Shown: piece after piece, positions 35,015 through 44,472 of the stretch
Numbering within the stretch: position 1 is the first letter of the stretch
How the letters are laid out: each line of letters opens with the position of its first letter
NCBI GenBank assembly: GCA_022447555.1
Contig: JAKVBF010000003.1
Coordinates: 191,911-255,910, forward strand
Source of the DNA: Mariniblastus sp.
GTDB taxonomy: Bacteria; Planctomycetota; Planctomycetia; Pirellulales; Pirellulaceae
Direction: 5' to 3'
DNA: 64,000 nt
Translations under genes and position numbers: made by a program
Notes under the pieces: model-generated
Database searches by the model: none
Told to the model about the DNA's origin: nothing
Seen by the model: only the letters and a program-made list of their open reading frames with translations

Positions 35015-36469
35015 TTATTCGTGGGGCTCTGTCATTCGCATTGGATCAAGTGCCTCGTCCAATACCTCGGGAGGCAATATCTCTCGGTCGTTGCAGAGTT
35101 CACGGATTGTCTTGCCCGATACAAAAGCCTCTTTGGCCAATTGCGAGGCGATTTCATACCCAACGTGAGGGTTTAAGCTGGTAACCATCGACAGGCTTTT
35201 TTCAACAAAAGACTCACAGGCTTCAGTATTTGCTTTCATTTCCATGACGCAGAAATCAACAAAGGCGTTAGTGCCATTGGTTAAGAGTTGGATACTCTCC
35301 AATGTGGTTTGTCCCATCACAGGCATCATGATATTTAGTTGGAACTGGCCCCCTGCCGCCCCGCTCATAGTGATTGTTTGGTCATTGCCCATCACACGGG
35401 CAGTTAATTGCATCAAGCTTTCGCACATGACTGGATTCACTTTTCCGGGCATGATCGAGCTACCAGGCTGTCGGCTAGGTAGAGCGATTTCATAGTATCC
35501 GCAGCGAGGTCCGGAACTCAGCCAGCGAATATTGTTCGCCACGTTGAACAGCGTTGAGGCAATCGTACGCAATTGCCCATGGCAACTGACCAGTCCGTCA
35601 CGTTGAGCGTTGGCCTCGAAATGATTCACAGCTTCAATGAACGGCAAGCCGGTTTCTTGAGCCAAGACGCTGGAAACTCGGCCACCGAATTCGGGGTGGG
35701 TGTTGATGCCGGAGCCGACAGCGGTACCCCCGACAGGAAGTTCTAAAACGGCTTGGAGTGCCTGCTCGGCACGCTCCACCGAAAGCTCCAGCTGACGCGC
35801 GAAGCCACCAAACTCTTGGCCAAGGCGCAGTGGCGTTGCGTCCATCAAGTGTGTTCGACCGATCTTGATGATGCCGTCCCACTCTTCTGATTTTGCCATG
35901 AACGTATCGGATAATCGTTTTAGTGAGGGGATCAATGAATGCTTGATTTCCTGGGCGACCGCAACGTGAATGGCCGTTGGGAAAGTATCATTGGTGCTTT
36001 GTCCCATATTGACATGATCGTTTGGGTGAATCGATTTTTCCGTCGCAAACCGATCACCACCGGTGATTTCTACCGCGCGATTTGCAATCACTTCATTGAC
36101 ATTCATATTGCTTGACGTTCCTGAGCCGGTTTGGAAAACGTCGATTGGGAAATGATCGTCGAGTTTGCCATCGGCCACGTCTTTCGCGGCAGACAAGAGT
36201 GCATCGACTTGATCGGCCGTGAGGGGGGCCTTTCCGGTATCGGTCAGTTTTCCCAGATCGCGATTGGCGACCCCACAGGCGTGTTTTACACGGCCCATCG
36301 CATGGATCAGTGCGGGAGGCAATGTCCAACCCGAGATTGGAAAGTTTTCGACGGCGCGTTGGGTTTGGGCACCATAATAAGCATTTGCAGGTACGTGAAT
36401 CTCGCCCATAGAATCACGTTCTACACGCATTTCCGAGGCGCCGGTGTTATCTGCTGAATTTGTTGTCAT
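35015..36469 (-). CDS. fumC: Class II fumarate hydratase
   Basis: Interconverts fumarate and malate in the citric acid cycle, as an iron-independent homotetramer. The 484 aa length matches FumC. The superfamily signature GSSIMPGKVNP carries the catalytic serine, and GSGTSSNMNVNEVIANRA and HPNDHVNMGQSTNDTFPTA hold the other active-site segments. The start is ATG 36469. It is divergent from pdxH over 188 nt. Confidence 0.97.
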   Translation of the reverse strand: MTTNSADNTGASEMRVERDSMGEIHVPANAYYGAQTQRAVENFPISGWTLPPALIHAMGRVKHACGVANRDLGKLTDTGKAPLTADQVDALLSAAKDVADGKLDDHFPIDVFQTGSGTSSNMNVNEVIANRAVEITGGDRFATEKSIHPNDHVNMGQSTNDTFPTAIHVAVAQEIKHSLIPSLKRLSDTFMAKSEEWDGIIKIGRTHLMDATPLRLGQEFGGFARQLELSVERAEQALQAVLELPVGGTAVGSGINTHPEFGGRVSSVLAQETGLPFIEAVNHFEANAQRDGLVSCHGQLRTIASTLFNVANNIRWLSSGPRCGYYEIALPSRQPGSSIMPGKVNPVMCESLMQLTARVMGNDQTITMSGAAGGQFQLNIMMPVMGQTTLESIQLLTNGTNAFVDFCVMEMKANTEACESFVEKSLSMVTSLNPHVGYEIASQLAKEAFVSGKTIRELCNDREILPPEVLDEALDPMRMTEPHE

Positions 36470-36657
36470 TGAGTTATACTTTCGCGGGACTGCGGTATGA
36501 TAATTAGTCTTGAAAAATGTACCAAGGCGAACGACTCATGCTGGTTAATACTGCTAGCCGTTTGCCCTGATTGTAATGGTCAGGGCTGATTTCGTCGAAG
36601 ACCCTCTGATTCACGGGCAGATTGCCAATTCACAACGATTCTTGAGAGAAGATATTT

Positions 36658-37314
36658 ATGGACTTTCAGGCCCTGAGAAAAGAATATGAAGATCAAGGAC
36701 TCAACTTGGAGGATTTGGGAATTGATCCGATTCGCATCCTCCGAGATTGGATGGAGGAGGCGACTAAAAAGTCTCCTGGCCGGTGGTTTGAGCCCAATGC
36801 GATGTCTCTGGCCACCAGCGACCTAAAAGGTAAGGTCACGGTAAGGTTGGTTTTGCTGAAAGGGATTTGCGAAGAAGGGATCCAGTTTTTCACGAACTAC
36901 GACTCGGCCAAGGGGAAGCAGCTTGCTGAAAATCCGCGAGCAGCCGTTGCTCTGCACTGGCCTTATCTGGGACGTCAAATTCGAATCGAAGGCGTGGCGG
37001 AAAAAACGAGCCGCCAAGTGTCGGATGAGTATTTTCACTCCCGGCCAGTAGGGGCTCAGTTAAGCGCCTCGGTCTCCAAGCAATCAAGTGTTGTGCCATC
37101 GCGTCAAGCGTTGGAGCAAGAGAAGCAAGTGCTGATATCCGAAGTAGGGGACGGTGAGGTGGCGCTGCCGGATGATTGGGGAGGCTACCTGATACGACCC
37201 GATCGTTTTGAGTTTTGGCAAGGGCGTTCGGATCGATTGCACGATCGGGTTGTTTTACTGCGAAACAAATCTGAGGAATCAGACGAATGGGAAGTTGTAA
37301 GGTTAGCCCCCTAA
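36658..37314 (+). CDS. pdxH: Pyridoxamine 5'-phosphate oxidase
   Basis: An FMN-dependent oxidase that makes pyridoxal 5'-phosphate from the pyridoxamine or pyridoxine phosphate. The 218 aa product is the usual size. Marks include EPNAMSLATSDLKGKVTVRLVLLKG, FFTNYDSAKGKQLAENPRAA, RQIRIEGVAEKTS, SRPVGAQLSASVSKQSSVV, FEFWQGRSDRLHDR and the C-terminal WEVVRLAP that closes the PdxH family. A GAGAGAAG lies upstream of the ATG. It converges with the GT39-like gene. Confidence 0.96.
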   Translation: MDFQALRKEYEDQGLNLEDLGIDPIRILRDWMEEATKKSPGRWFEPNAMSLATSDLKGKVTVRLVLLKGICEEGIQFFTNYDSAKGKQLAENPRAAVALHWPYLGRQIRIEGVAEKTSRQVSDEYFHSRPVGAQLSASVSKQSSVVPSRQALEQEKQVLISEVGDGEVALPDDWGGYLIRPDRFEFWQGRSDRLHDRVVLLRNKSEESDEWEVVRLAP

Positions 37315-37353
37315 AAAGATAGGCTGACCTGAATAATTGAAATTGGGCAGCCT
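37310..37353 (-). terminator. Terminator of the GT39-like gene
   Basis: On the minus strand AGGCTG-x-CC pairs with GG-x-CAGCCT (37321-37353, one mismatch) and is followed by TATCTTTTTAGG. The hairpin contains the stop codon of the glycosyltransferase gene. Confidence 0.55.
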
Positions 37354-39232
37354 AGCGTAACGGCAACCCAAATTCATTAGCCGTTTTATTACCGGTACTC
37401 GGTTGCAAAAGGACGAGTTCCTTCCCTTTTTTAAGAAAGAAAGGTGTCTTCTCTGCAATGTGATAGTTGGCGGGCAGCCGAGACAGGAGTTCGTCGACAT
37501 ACTCATTGGTTGTGAGATAGATCGCATCGGGCTGCAACTGGGAGAATTCCTCAGGTGTCAATCGTGGCTTTGTTTTCCAAAATTGATCGCGGTGCAGCGT
37601 TTGCCCGGTGGGCGTTGACGTGTGAGCAAGTTCAAAGATAGGGCGTTTCGAGTAGACGACCCAGCTTGATTCCATTGTGTGAAAGCCGGCGACCTTGATT
37701 TCGGGTTGAGCTTGTTCGATCGGTGTCAATACAACGGAGGTCATTCGATGCGAGTCGACCAAGAGAGTTCCGAATCCGAAGAAGGCAACGGCAAACGTGA
37801 ATGACGTCGCTCCCACTGAAATCGTTGACCAATGTCGCTGGTCTTTGATTGCGAAATAGACGGCAAAGCTTCCGCCCACAATCGGTATCAATCCGATTAG
37901 AGCGATCCACAGACTCCCATCCAGAAATTCGCGACTGGCGTAGATTAGACCGATCGTGATCAGCAGGCCGCTGGTGATCAAACCGGAGATAGCGAGAGTG
38001 AACCAGAATCTAGCGACGCTCGATTTACCTGAAAGCCAGATTTGAACGGTGAGGCCCGTTAAGATGGCAATCGCCGGATAGCAAGGCGTCACATAGCTCG
38101 GTAACTTTGTGCTCGCCAAAGTAAACAGGGTGACTTGGACGCCTATCCAGCAGAGTGCGAAGATGATTGCGGTTTGATACTTGGAACGACTACTTAATTG
38201 CCGATCGACGGTTAAGGCGGTCGGAAAGCAAAAGACAGCCCAAGGGAAAAACCCAATCAGCAGGGTCACCGGGTAAAACCAAATCCCGCCGCTGTGGCTC
38301 TCCAGAACGTTAGTCGCTCGCCCGAAATTTTCGCCCAGTAAAAACTGACTCGGGAAATCACCGCCGGTCCGGTAACCGACCCAAACATACCAGGGTCCTG
38401 CGATCAGAAGCGTTAACAGAATGGCCGTTGCCGGACGCATCGACCAACACGTTTTGAAAAAATGTTTGAGGGAGAATGGTCGAAAACAGGAAATCAAAAA
38501 TCTAGATAAGAGGCCTTGCCGCTTCCAGTATTCGTCAGGCATCACAGGCAGTGTTTGGATCAAGAGAAACATCCCGATGATTGCCGTGGGGACGATCAAA
38601 CCGACGGGTCCTTTAGCCAATACGCCCACGGCCATCGACGCGTACATTCCATAAACAAACCATTGATTTTGAGGAAACCATTGGTCGGGATGTTTTAGAT
38701 GCTCGGCCGGATTGCCATCTGTCTGCTCTGCAAATGTACCGAGAATGTAGAATAGAATGGCCAGCGTGCTGAAGAAAATGAGTAATGAATCAGGGGTTGC
38801 AGCTCGGGCGGCTACGGTGAACATAACACTGGTCGCCAAACCGACAGCGGCAATCAGACCGACGTTTGGACTGATCAATCGGCGCCCCAGCCCATACGTC
38901 ATCCAGACGGTGCCAAGCCCAAGTGCTGCCGACCAAATGCGGGCTGCCAATTCCGTTTCACCGAGGACCAGATACGCTGACATGATGAACCAATAAATTA
39001 ACACAGGCTTTTGGTATCTTAGTTCGCTGTTAAATACAGGAACGACCCAGTCACCTCGCTGCAGCATTTCTGACGCGCAGCCCGCATTGCGAGGTTCGTC
39101 TCGGTCCCAGAGTTTAGCTTTACCCAGATTTGTAAAAAACACGGTGCCTGCGATCACCGTCATGATTGCGAAGTGCAGCAACGTTTGCCGAAAGGGCGTT
39201 CTCCGGTTCGCGAGTTCGAGATTTGATGCCAC
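37352..39232 (-). CDS. Membrane glycosyltransferase, GT39/ArnT (PMT-2) family
   Basis: A 626 aa polytopic membrane protein using polyprenyl-phosphate sugars, like ArnT or protein O-mannosyltransferases. The first membrane segment is followed by LWDRDEPRNAGCASEM, the acidic catalytic loop of the family, then YQKPVLIYWFIMSAYLVLGE and about a dozen hydrophobic helices. The last about 170 residues form a soluble C-terminal part. The start is GTG 39232 with CGGAG upstream. The sugar donor and acceptor are unknown; lipid A or surface protein glycosylation are possible (inference). Confidence 0.88.
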   Translation of the reverse strand: MASNLELANRRTPFRQTLLHFAIMTVIAGTVFFTNLGKAKLWDRDEPRNAGCASEMLQRGDWVVPVFNSELRYQKPVLIYWFIMSAYLVLGETELAARIWSAALGLGTVWMTYGLGRRLISPNVGLIAAVGLATSVMFTVAARAATPDSLLIFFSTLAILFYILGTFAEQTDGNPAEHLKHPDQWFPQNQWFVYGMYASMAVGVLAKGPVGLIVPTAIIGMFLLIQTLPVMPDEYWKRQGLLSRFLISCFRPFSLKHFFKTCWSMRPATAILLTLLIAGPWYVWVGYRTGGDFPSQFLLGENFGRATNVLESHSGGIWFYPVTLLIGFFPWAVFCFPTALTVDRQLSSRSKYQTAIIFALCWIGVQVTLFTLASTKLPSYVTPCYPAIAILTGLTVQIWLSGKSSVARFWFTLAISGLITSGLLITIGLIYASREFLDGSLWIALIGLIPIVGGSFAVYFAIKDQRHWSTISVGATSFTFAVAFFGFGTLLVDSHRMTSVVLTPIEQAQPEIKVAGFHTMESSWVVYSKRPIFELAHTSTPTGQTLHRDQFWKTKPRLTPEEFSQLQPDAIYLTTNEYVDELLSRLPANYHIAEKTPFFLKKGKELVLLQPSTGNKTANEFGLPLR

Positions 39233-39416
39233 GCGGCAACTCCGTTTGCCAGGGTCGTTGGTTCAGATTGACAGTCTACTTCAGCAGTGCATGTCGCAGC
39301 AACGCCAACTCAGCCGTGGAAAGGGACGATATGTAGAGGCTCGAAGGTCTGATGTCGTAATTTGCTGGTAAAAAATACTGAAATATGATCGTCTTGGATG
39401 TAGGGCCGACCTGCGA

Positions 39417-40169
39417 TTAGGCCCACCAACCGCCGTTCACATGTAGGGTTTGCCCCGTGATATAGCTGGATAAGTCGCTACACAGAAATAGTACGACATC
39501 ACCGATCTCCCGAGGCTCGGCAAATCGCCCGAGTGGGACATTGCCTAACATGGTCTTACGGTTTTCTTCCGGGATCGATTTTCCCATTTCAGTATCTACC
39601 ACGCCCGGCGCGATGGCATTGACCCGAATCTTTTTGCGAGCCAGTTCCTTGCTGAGGACTTTGGTGAGTGTGATCACGCCCGCTTTAGCAGAGGCGTAAT
39701 TGGCCTGACCGAAAAAACCGGTGACGGCTGAGAGTGATGCAACGTTGACGATCGTCCCTCCCTCTTCAATCGAATCGACGGATGCCTTGCAGGCGTTGAA
39801 CACACCGGTAAGGTTGGTGTCCATGACATCCTGCCATTCCGGCAAACTCATTTTTTTGAAGCTGCGGTCTCTTAAAATCCCAGCATTGTTGACCAAGATG
39901 TTGAGCGTTCCAAATTCAGTCAAAGTGATTTCGATCATTTGACGGAGTTGTTTCGGCTGTCGTACATCCGCGGGGATAGCGATTGCACGCTCTCCTAAAT
40001 CGCGCACCGCTTGGTCGGCAAGATGCTGGTTGAGACCGTCGGCATCGGCGAAATAGTTGATGACTACCTGCGCGCCTGCAGCATGGAGTGTTTGTGCTGT
40101 ACAGAGCCCAATCCCCTGACTAGCGCCCGTGATCACTGCAGTCTTTCCGGCGAGGTCAATGTTTCTCAT
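39417..40169 (-). CDS. Short-chain dehydrogenase/reductase (FabG-like)
   Basis: A 250 aa classical SDR. It has the NAD(P) motif TGASQGIG, the NNAG segment (LNILVNNAGILRD), the catalytic Ser region VNVASLSAVTGFFGQ and YASAK with the catalytic Tyr and Lys. The C terminus SSYITGQTLHVNGGWWA is typical of FabG-type 3-oxoacyl-ACP/CoA reductases. The start at ATG 40169 has AAGGAG at 10 nt. It lies 32 nt downstream of the crotonase gene on the same strand, so a role as hydroxyacyl-CoA dehydrogenase in the same pathway is at least as likely as fatty-acid synthesis. Confidence 0.9.
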   Translation of the reverse strand: MRNIDLAGKTAVITGASQGIGLCTAQTLHAAGAQVVINYFADADGLNQHLADQAVRDLGERAIAIPADVRQPKQLRQMIEITLTEFGTLNILVNNAGILRDRSFKKMSLPEWQDVMDTNLTGVFNACKASVDSIEEGGTIVNVASLSAVTGFFGQANYASAKAGVITLTKVLSKELARKKIRVNAIAPGVVDTEMGKSIPEENRKTMLGNVPLGRFAEPREIGDVVLFLCSDLSSYITGQTLHVNGGWWA

Positions 40170-40201
40170 GCGTCATTCACTCCTTAGAATTGCTTTCAAG
40201 A

Positions 40202-40990
40202 TTACTCAGGCTGCCAAGCCGGTTTCCTTTTTTCTAAAAAGGCAGCTAAGCCTTCGCGGGCATCCGCTGTTTCTCGGGCTTCGGCGGAGATCGCGATTGA
40301 TTTTTTTATATCAGATAGAACCGCCGTCTGAGAGCACTGATCAAGGTGCCGCTTAGTGATCGCCAATGCCGAAGGTGAGCCGGCGAGAATAGAAGCAATC
40401 AATTTATCGCGGCGCTGAGTTAGTTGGTCGGCCGGACAAACCTCATGGCATAATCCAAAGGTCATGGCTCGATCCGCGGTGAGTCGTTCACACGAAAGCA
40501 ACATGTAGCCGGCGGGACCGCAGCCGACTCGATGTATAAGAAGAGGGGTGACCATCGCGGCGGTGATGCCTCGGAGGGGCTCCGGTAGCATAAAAAAGGC
40601 AACCTCACTGGCAAGTAGGATATCACAGGCTAAGATCAGGCCCATGCCCCCGGCTAAAACCGGGCCTTGAACCACTGCGACTGTGGGAACAGGAAGGCGG
40701 TAGATCGCAGTCAGCAGATCGGCATATACCTCTGAGTCGCGTTGCCACTGATCGTTACCATTTTCGGATTCTGCGCGCTGTTGCATCTCCCCCAGATCCA
40801 TACCTGCGCAAAACACTTCGCCTTCGGCCTCCAGCACCAAGACTCGCAAACTGGGGTCGCTTGCCAGTTGGGTAATTCCCAATTGGATTTCCTCAATAAA
40901 TTGGCGTTTGAGTGCATTGCGTTTGGCGGGCCGATTCAGTGTGATTCGTCCGACGCCTGATTCGATCTGCTGTTTAACAAATTCCGGCAT
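40202..40990 (-). CDS. Crotonase family protein (enoyl-CoA hydratase/isomerase-like)
   Basis: A 262 aa crotonase. GRITLNRPAKRNAL opens the fold, and EVFCAGMDLGEM and GPVLAGGMGLILACDI form the oxyanion hole. By eye, the first catalytic glutamate of classical enoyl-CoA hydratase (GGGCEL) is Gly here (GGMGL), while the second lies in MLPEP. This pattern occurs in methylglutaconyl-CoA hydratase-like and some other crotonases, so simple beta-oxidation hydratase is not assured. The start is ATG 40990 with GGGAAAG upstream; the frame is open to 41161 without family character. It is followed by the SDR gene and is divergent from the AtuA-family gene. Confidence 0.9.
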   Translation of the reverse strand: MPEFVKQQIESGVGRITLNRPAKRNALKRQFIEEIQLGITQLASDPSLRVLVLEAEGEVFCAGMDLGEMQQRAESENGNDQWQRDSEVYADLLTAIYRLPVPTVAVVQGPVLAGGMGLILACDILLASEVAFFMLPEPLRGITAAMVTPLLIHRVGCGPAGYMLLSCERLTADRAMTFGLCHEVCPADQLTQRRDKLIASILAGSPSALAITKRHLDQCSQTAVLSDIKKSIAISAEARETADAREGLAAFLEKRKPAWQPE

Positions 40991-41180
40991 GTTCTTTCCC
41001 GTCTGGTAGGGATGGTAAGCTGGAACCATTCTAAATCTCAAAAAAAAATCCGGGTAGGTCTGGCAATGGTTCTCGGGGTGTTTCTGGTCAGGAGCGTCCC
41101 CTCCTTCTCGTCGAACCAAACGCAATTCGATAGAATGCGGCTTTCTGAATTCAAAATCCAACCATGGTTGAAGTGTGAAA

Positions 41181-42563
41181 ATGTCAAATGGCCAACCGAA
41201 ACGCGATAAAATTCTGGTTGCAAACGGGCAAGGTTTTTGGGGCGACAGTATTCTGGGGCCGATCCGTTTAGTGAATGAGGGGCCTTTAGATTACTTGACG
41301 CTTGACTATCTAGCCGAAGTCACCATGAGCATCATGCAAAAGCTCAAGAGTCGTAACCCGGATATGGGATACGCGACGGACTTTGTTGAAATGGTTCGAC
41401 GCGTCCTGCCGCAGTGTCAGAAGAAAGGGATCAAGATTGTAGCTAATGCGGGTGGGGTGAATCCAATTGCCTGCCGAAAGGCGGTTGCCAATGTGATTCG
41501 CGAATTGGGCATGTCAGGAATTAAAATCGGGATTGTCGAAGGCGATGACATTCTGGATGACTTGAAATCACTTATCGACGGAGGTGAACCCTTCAAGAAT
41601 ATGGATAATGGTGAGTGCCTTGAGCCTTATCTAGATCGAGTCAAAACGGCCAATGTCTATATTGGAGCCGAGCCGATTGTGGAGGCACTTCGACAGGGCG
41701 CCGATATTGTGATCACAGGAAGGGCGACCGATCCATCCGTAGTTTTGGCCCCTATGATTTACGAATTTGATTGGTCCATGGACGATATGGATTTGATGGC
41801 GGCAGGAACGATTGCGGGGCACATTGTTGAATGCGGTGCTCAGTGTACGGGAGGTAATTTCGTCCATTGGCGTGACATCCCGAATATGGCAAAAATCGGT
41901 TACCCGGTCATTGAAGCACGTGCCGATGGATCCTTCAGTGTGACCAAGCATGAGGGGACCGGAGGACGCGTGAACCGTGAAACCGTCACATCACAGCTGG
42001 TTTACGAGATGGGAGATCCCAGTTGCTACATCACCCCTGATTGCATCGCTGATTTCACGTCGATTCAATTGGAGGAGGTCGGAAAAGACCGCGTCGATAT
42101 TTCGGGTATTCGTGGTCGCGCCGCAACCGACACCTACAAGGTTTCCATCTCTTTTCACGAGGGTTATAAAATCCTCAGTCAGCTGACCGTCGCGGGACCT
42201 GATGCCGTTGAAAAAGCTAAATTGTGCGCGGATATTGTTTTTGATCGTGTCGCTTTGGACGGTGTCCATTTTCAAGAGAAAGAACGTTTCGTTGAAATCG
42301 TAGGGACTAACGTTTGTCATGCTGGTATTACCGAAGCACCCGGCGACCCTGCAGAGGTGGTTCTCCGAATTGGTGCTCGCAGTGAAGACAAAGAAAAATT
42401 AGACCGTTTGGGTATGGAGATCGTTCCATTGGTCACAAGTGGCCCTCCCGGAGTGACCGGATTTGCGGGAGGACGACCCAAAGCGACTGAAGTCATCAGT
42501 TACTGGCCGGCGCTAATAAGTAAAAACAAGGTGCAGACACGGGTATCGGTCGAAGAGGTCTAG
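41181..42563 (+). CDS. AtuA family protein (DUF1446, acyclic terpene utilization)
   Basis: A 460 aa soluble protein of the AtuA/DUF1446 family. AtuA of Pseudomonas belongs to the citronellol/geraniol (acyclic terpene) degradation cluster; its reaction is not well established. Visible are GQGFWGDSILGPIRLV near the N terminus, VANAGGVNP, ADIVITGRATDPSVVLAP, ECGAQCTGGNF and EGTGGRVNRETVTSQLVYEMGDP, all typical of the family. The start at ATG 41181 (MSNGQ) is preferred over the in-frame GTG 41175. It is divergent from the crotonase and SDR genes over 190 nt, which suggests a small catabolic locus (inference). Confidence 0.88.
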   Translation: MSNGQPKRDKILVANGQGFWGDSILGPIRLVNEGPLDYLTLDYLAEVTMSIMQKLKSRNPDMGYATDFVEMVRRVLPQCQKKGIKIVANAGGVNPIACRKAVANVIRELGMSGIKIGIVEGDDILDDLKSLIDGGEPFKNMDNGECLEPYLDRVKTANVYIGAEPIVEALRQGADIVITGRATDPSVVLAPMIYEFDWSMDDMDLMAAGTIAGHIVECGAQCTGGNFVHWRDIPNMAKIGYPVIEARADGSFSVTKHEGTGGRVNRETVTSQLVYEMGDPSCYITPDCIADFTSIQLEEVGKDRVDISGIRGRAATDTYKVSISFHEGYKILSQLTVAGPDAVEKAKLCADIVFDRVALDGVHFQEKERFVEIVGTNVCHAGITEAPGDPAEVVLRIGARSEDKEKLDRLGMEIVPLVTSGPPGVTGFAGGRPKATEVISYWPALISKNKVQTRVSVEEV

Positions 42564-42596
42564 TCCTGCGCCTCCAGCCCAAGCCATTGGTGCTGG

Positions 42597-44342
42597 TTAA
42601 TTGGAAGTCATGGTTCGTTTTGGAGACCTGATGCAAAGTCTAAACCAGCCAATCAAGAGCCCCAATCCCAACGCCCCAAGACCGATGATCATTACCGGTA
42701 CGTCTCCGACGTTCTGGTACAGTGAGTTGGTATTCTCCAAACGGCTCACCAAGGCTCGCATGGTTGCGGTGTCGCGGCGTGGGCCTTGTTGAAGGATCTT
42801 TCCGTGCGGGTCAATATGAGCTGAAAAACCAGTGTTGGCACAGACCAGATTGGTTTTTCGCATTTCCACAGCCCGAAAAACATTGCAGGCGAGATGCAAG
42901 TCCAGACAGCTGGTTCCAAAAAACCAACCGTCATTGGTGATGTTGACTAGAACATCGGGCGGATTTCCTTCTCGGGTGAGTTGATTCACTTGTCGCCGTA
43001 TTAAATGCGGAACCGTGCTTTCAAAACAGATGTTCGGAGCGAAGGTAACACCATGAACCTCAAACGAGGCGGGTTGCGTGCCGGCCGTCAGTCCACGACC
43101 AATTGGAGTCAACTCTTGGAGCAAGGGGAACCAATCGGCAAAGGGAACGTACTCGCCAAACATCACCCGGTGGTTTTTGAAATACCGAGTGCTAGTCTCA
43201 CCGTTGCGATCCAATAAGATGGCCGCGTTATAGACCGAGTCATCGGCATACGCGGTGGTCCCCACCAGCATTTCAATAGGCTGCTTTGAACCCCGGTTGA
43301 CCGCAGACCAGACTTGTTTGGCAGCAACGCGGTATTGTTGTATTACCTGTAGGTTTTGTTGAGCCATTGGCCCTTCGATTGAAAAATCAGGGTAGGGAAA
43401 GCTCGATTCAGGCCAGATCATCAAATCTAAGCGAGGCCAATCTCGGACTGCGCGTTGAGACAATTGAAAATATTCTTGGTCCCGTTTTTGAAGGTAGACT
43501 GTTTGTTCGGCTTCGCTCTTGGGGAATTCGGTATCAATCGACCCTTGGATCAGGGCCACGTGCGCTTCGGTAGGTTCAACTTGGGAATGTTGCTCGTTCG
43601 GAGAATCCGACCTGACCGTCCAATTTTGTTGTAGTTTTAAATGGCCGTACATGACGATAGCGGTCAGGACGGAGCCAGCCACTACCGCACCCACCCAGCG
43701 GGCACGAAGGTTGCCGCATGCACTCCAGTGAGCCCAAGGGACCAATGCGGCAGCAAAAACGGCCATTAGAAATGTAAGCGTGTAGCCGCCAAATAAATCC
43801 GCGATCTGTAAAATGTGGGGTTGCGTGTACTGGGTGTGTGAAAGGCAAACCATGGCCATGCCTGTGAGTAAATTCGAGCGTAACCATTCGATACCGACCC
43901 ACACCATCGGGCCGGCGAGAACCACTGGGAATCGGAGTTGATGGACCAACACACGAGCGGCAAAGACAAATAAGGGGAGGTAGAGAGAGAGATAAAAAGA
44001 AACCACTAGCCACCCCGCCCAAAGGGCCCAGTGCGGGATGGGAATGAAATAGAATGTGCCCAACCAATACAAGAATCCAGCCAGCCATATTTGTCGATAC
44101 GGTCGCCGGCCAGTCAAGGACGGTTTGGCAACGAGAAACATGAAGGGAACGGTAGCGATCCAGCCTAGTGGCCACAACCCTACCGGTGGGAACGCGAGCC
44201 ACAGCAGTAGCGAACCGATGAGCGTGACTACCAATATCTGCCTTGGGTGCGTTTCTCGTTTGAGGGGAGTGCGGTTCGGCTCACAGTTCCGGCCTAGATT
44301 TGCCGACTCGTTTTCGGGTTTTGGAGTGGAGTTTCCGTTCAT
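42597..44342 (-). CDS. lnt: Apolipoprotein N-acyltransferase
   Basis: Adds the third acyl chain to lipoproteins at the inner membrane. The 581 aa product has about six N-terminal membrane helices and a C-terminal nitrilase-like domain. The catalytic triad is visible: Glu in MIWPESSFPYP, Lys in YFKNHRVMFGEYVPFADW and Cys in PNICFESTVP. A final membrane helix follows (VPVMIIGLGALGLGLLIGW). This supports a Gram-negative type lipoprotein pathway. The N terminus is hydrophilic for about 30 residues, so the true start could be further in. The gene is convergent with the AtuA-family gene. Confidence 0.93.
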   Translation of the reverse strand: MNGNSTPKPENESANLGRNCEPNRTPLKRETHPRQILVVTLIGSLLLWLAFPPVGLWPLGWIATVPFMFLVAKPSLTGRRPYRQIWLAGFLYWLGTFYFIPIPHWALWAGWLVVSFYLSLYLPLFVFAARVLVHQLRFPVVLAGPMVWVGIEWLRSNLLTGMAMVCLSHTQYTQPHILQIADLFGGYTLTFLMAVFAAALVPWAHWSACGNLRARWVGAVVAGSVLTAIVMYGHLKLQQNWTVRSDSPNEQHSQVEPTEAHVALIQGSIDTEFPKSEAEQTVYLQKRDQEYFQLSQRAVRDWPRLDLMIWPESSFPYPDFSIEGPMAQQNLQVIQQYRVAAKQVWSAVNRGSKQPIEMLVGTTAYADDSVYNAAILLDRNGETSTRYFKNHRVMFGEYVPFADWFPLLQELTPIGRGLTAGTQPASFEVHGVTFAPNICFESTVPHLIRRQVNQLTREGNPPDVLVNITNDGWFFGTSCLDLHLACNVFRAVEMRKTNLVCANTGFSAHIDPHGKILQQGPRRDTATMRALVSRLENTNSLYQNVGDVPVMIIGLGALGLGLLIGWFRLCIRSPKRTMTSN

Positions 44343-44472
44343 GCGTTACGATCTGATTTCTTGATCGAGCGTTGGGTCGAAAGAGTTCTGGGATCCCGAG
44401 CTCTTTCGGCTCGGACCTTGGTATCGTATCGCGTGGCCTGCTTGATCGCCAATACGAGTTTATTGGGCCGCT

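Noticed and set aside
43576..44202. 208-codon open frame in another frame inside lnt
   Set aside because: Shadow frame over the lnt membrane domain, with no family features.
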